Source: Enterobacterales bacterium (GTDB lineage: Bacteria; Pseudomonadota; Gammaproteobacteria; Enterobacterales; Succinivibrionaceae). Taken from it: a DNA stretch of 5,837 nt. Below are positions 5,824 to 5,837 of this stretch, one piece after another. The position numbers and the translations under genes are program-made. The notes under the pieces were generated by a model. The model saw only the letters and a program-made list of their open reading frames with translations. It made no database searches and was not told where the DNA came from. The number at the start of each line of letters is the position of its first letter. The stretch's first letter is position 1. The stretch covers positions 1-5,837 of the forward strand of contig CAAGDP010000054.1 of the NCBI GenBank assembly GCA_900768635.1, given 5' to 3'.

Positions 5824-5837
5824 ACCCTCAAAAAAAA

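Noticed and set aside
1..5837. CRISPR array, tRNA, rRNA or a defence system
   Set aside because: No regularly spaced repeats, no tRNA or rRNA signature and no defence-type domain is visible. The only direct repeat pair lies within the rubredoxin duplication.

Overview
The window suggests a chromosomal segment from an AT-rich, Gram-negative anaerobe. Two features point to a gammaproteobacterium. The signal peptide peptidase is the long, two-domain SppA type of E. coli. The first complete gene is an oxygen/peroxide-defence protein of the rubredoxin/rubrerythrin kind, typical of anaerobes. An anaerobic gut or rumen gammaproteobacterium (Succinivibrionaceae-like) would fit, but that placement is inference from protein character, not from a marker gene.

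Layout, all genes on the + strand: (1) positions 1 to about 161 hold the right end of an IS200/IS605-type insertion sequence, with the last 36 codons of its Y1 transposase and a subterminal hairpin. (2) About 280 bp of AT-rich DNA follow, holding a possible promoter -10 box and an imperfect inverted repeat that ends just before a ribosome binding site. (3) Positions 443-1786 encode one 447-residue protein fusing a flavin reductase (flavoredoxin-like) domain, two tandem rubredoxins and a complete rubrerythrin with its own C-terminal rubredoxin-like domain. A strong intrinsic terminator closes this unit. (4) A good sigma70-type promoter precedes xseA (2004-3542), the large subunit of exonuclease VII. 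(5) An extended -10 promoter precedes sppA (3729-5609), a membrane-anchored protease with both catalytic residues. A strong terminator follows. (6) The last 170 bp hold two TGATCA-centred palindromes, a -10-like box and a second strong terminator, and may include a very short transcript.

The genes look like separate transcription units rather than one operon: two of the three large genes end in a clear terminator, and each has promoter-like sequence upstream. Functionally they are unrelated: peroxide reduction, DNA repair or processing, and membrane proteostasis. The item of most interest is the five-module redox fusion. It could place a whole electron chain from NAD(P)H through flavin and rubredoxin to a diiron peroxidase on one polypeptide. 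Within it are a nearly perfect tandem rubredoxin duplication and an internal Shine-Dalgarno plus ATG at the rubrerythrin boundary.
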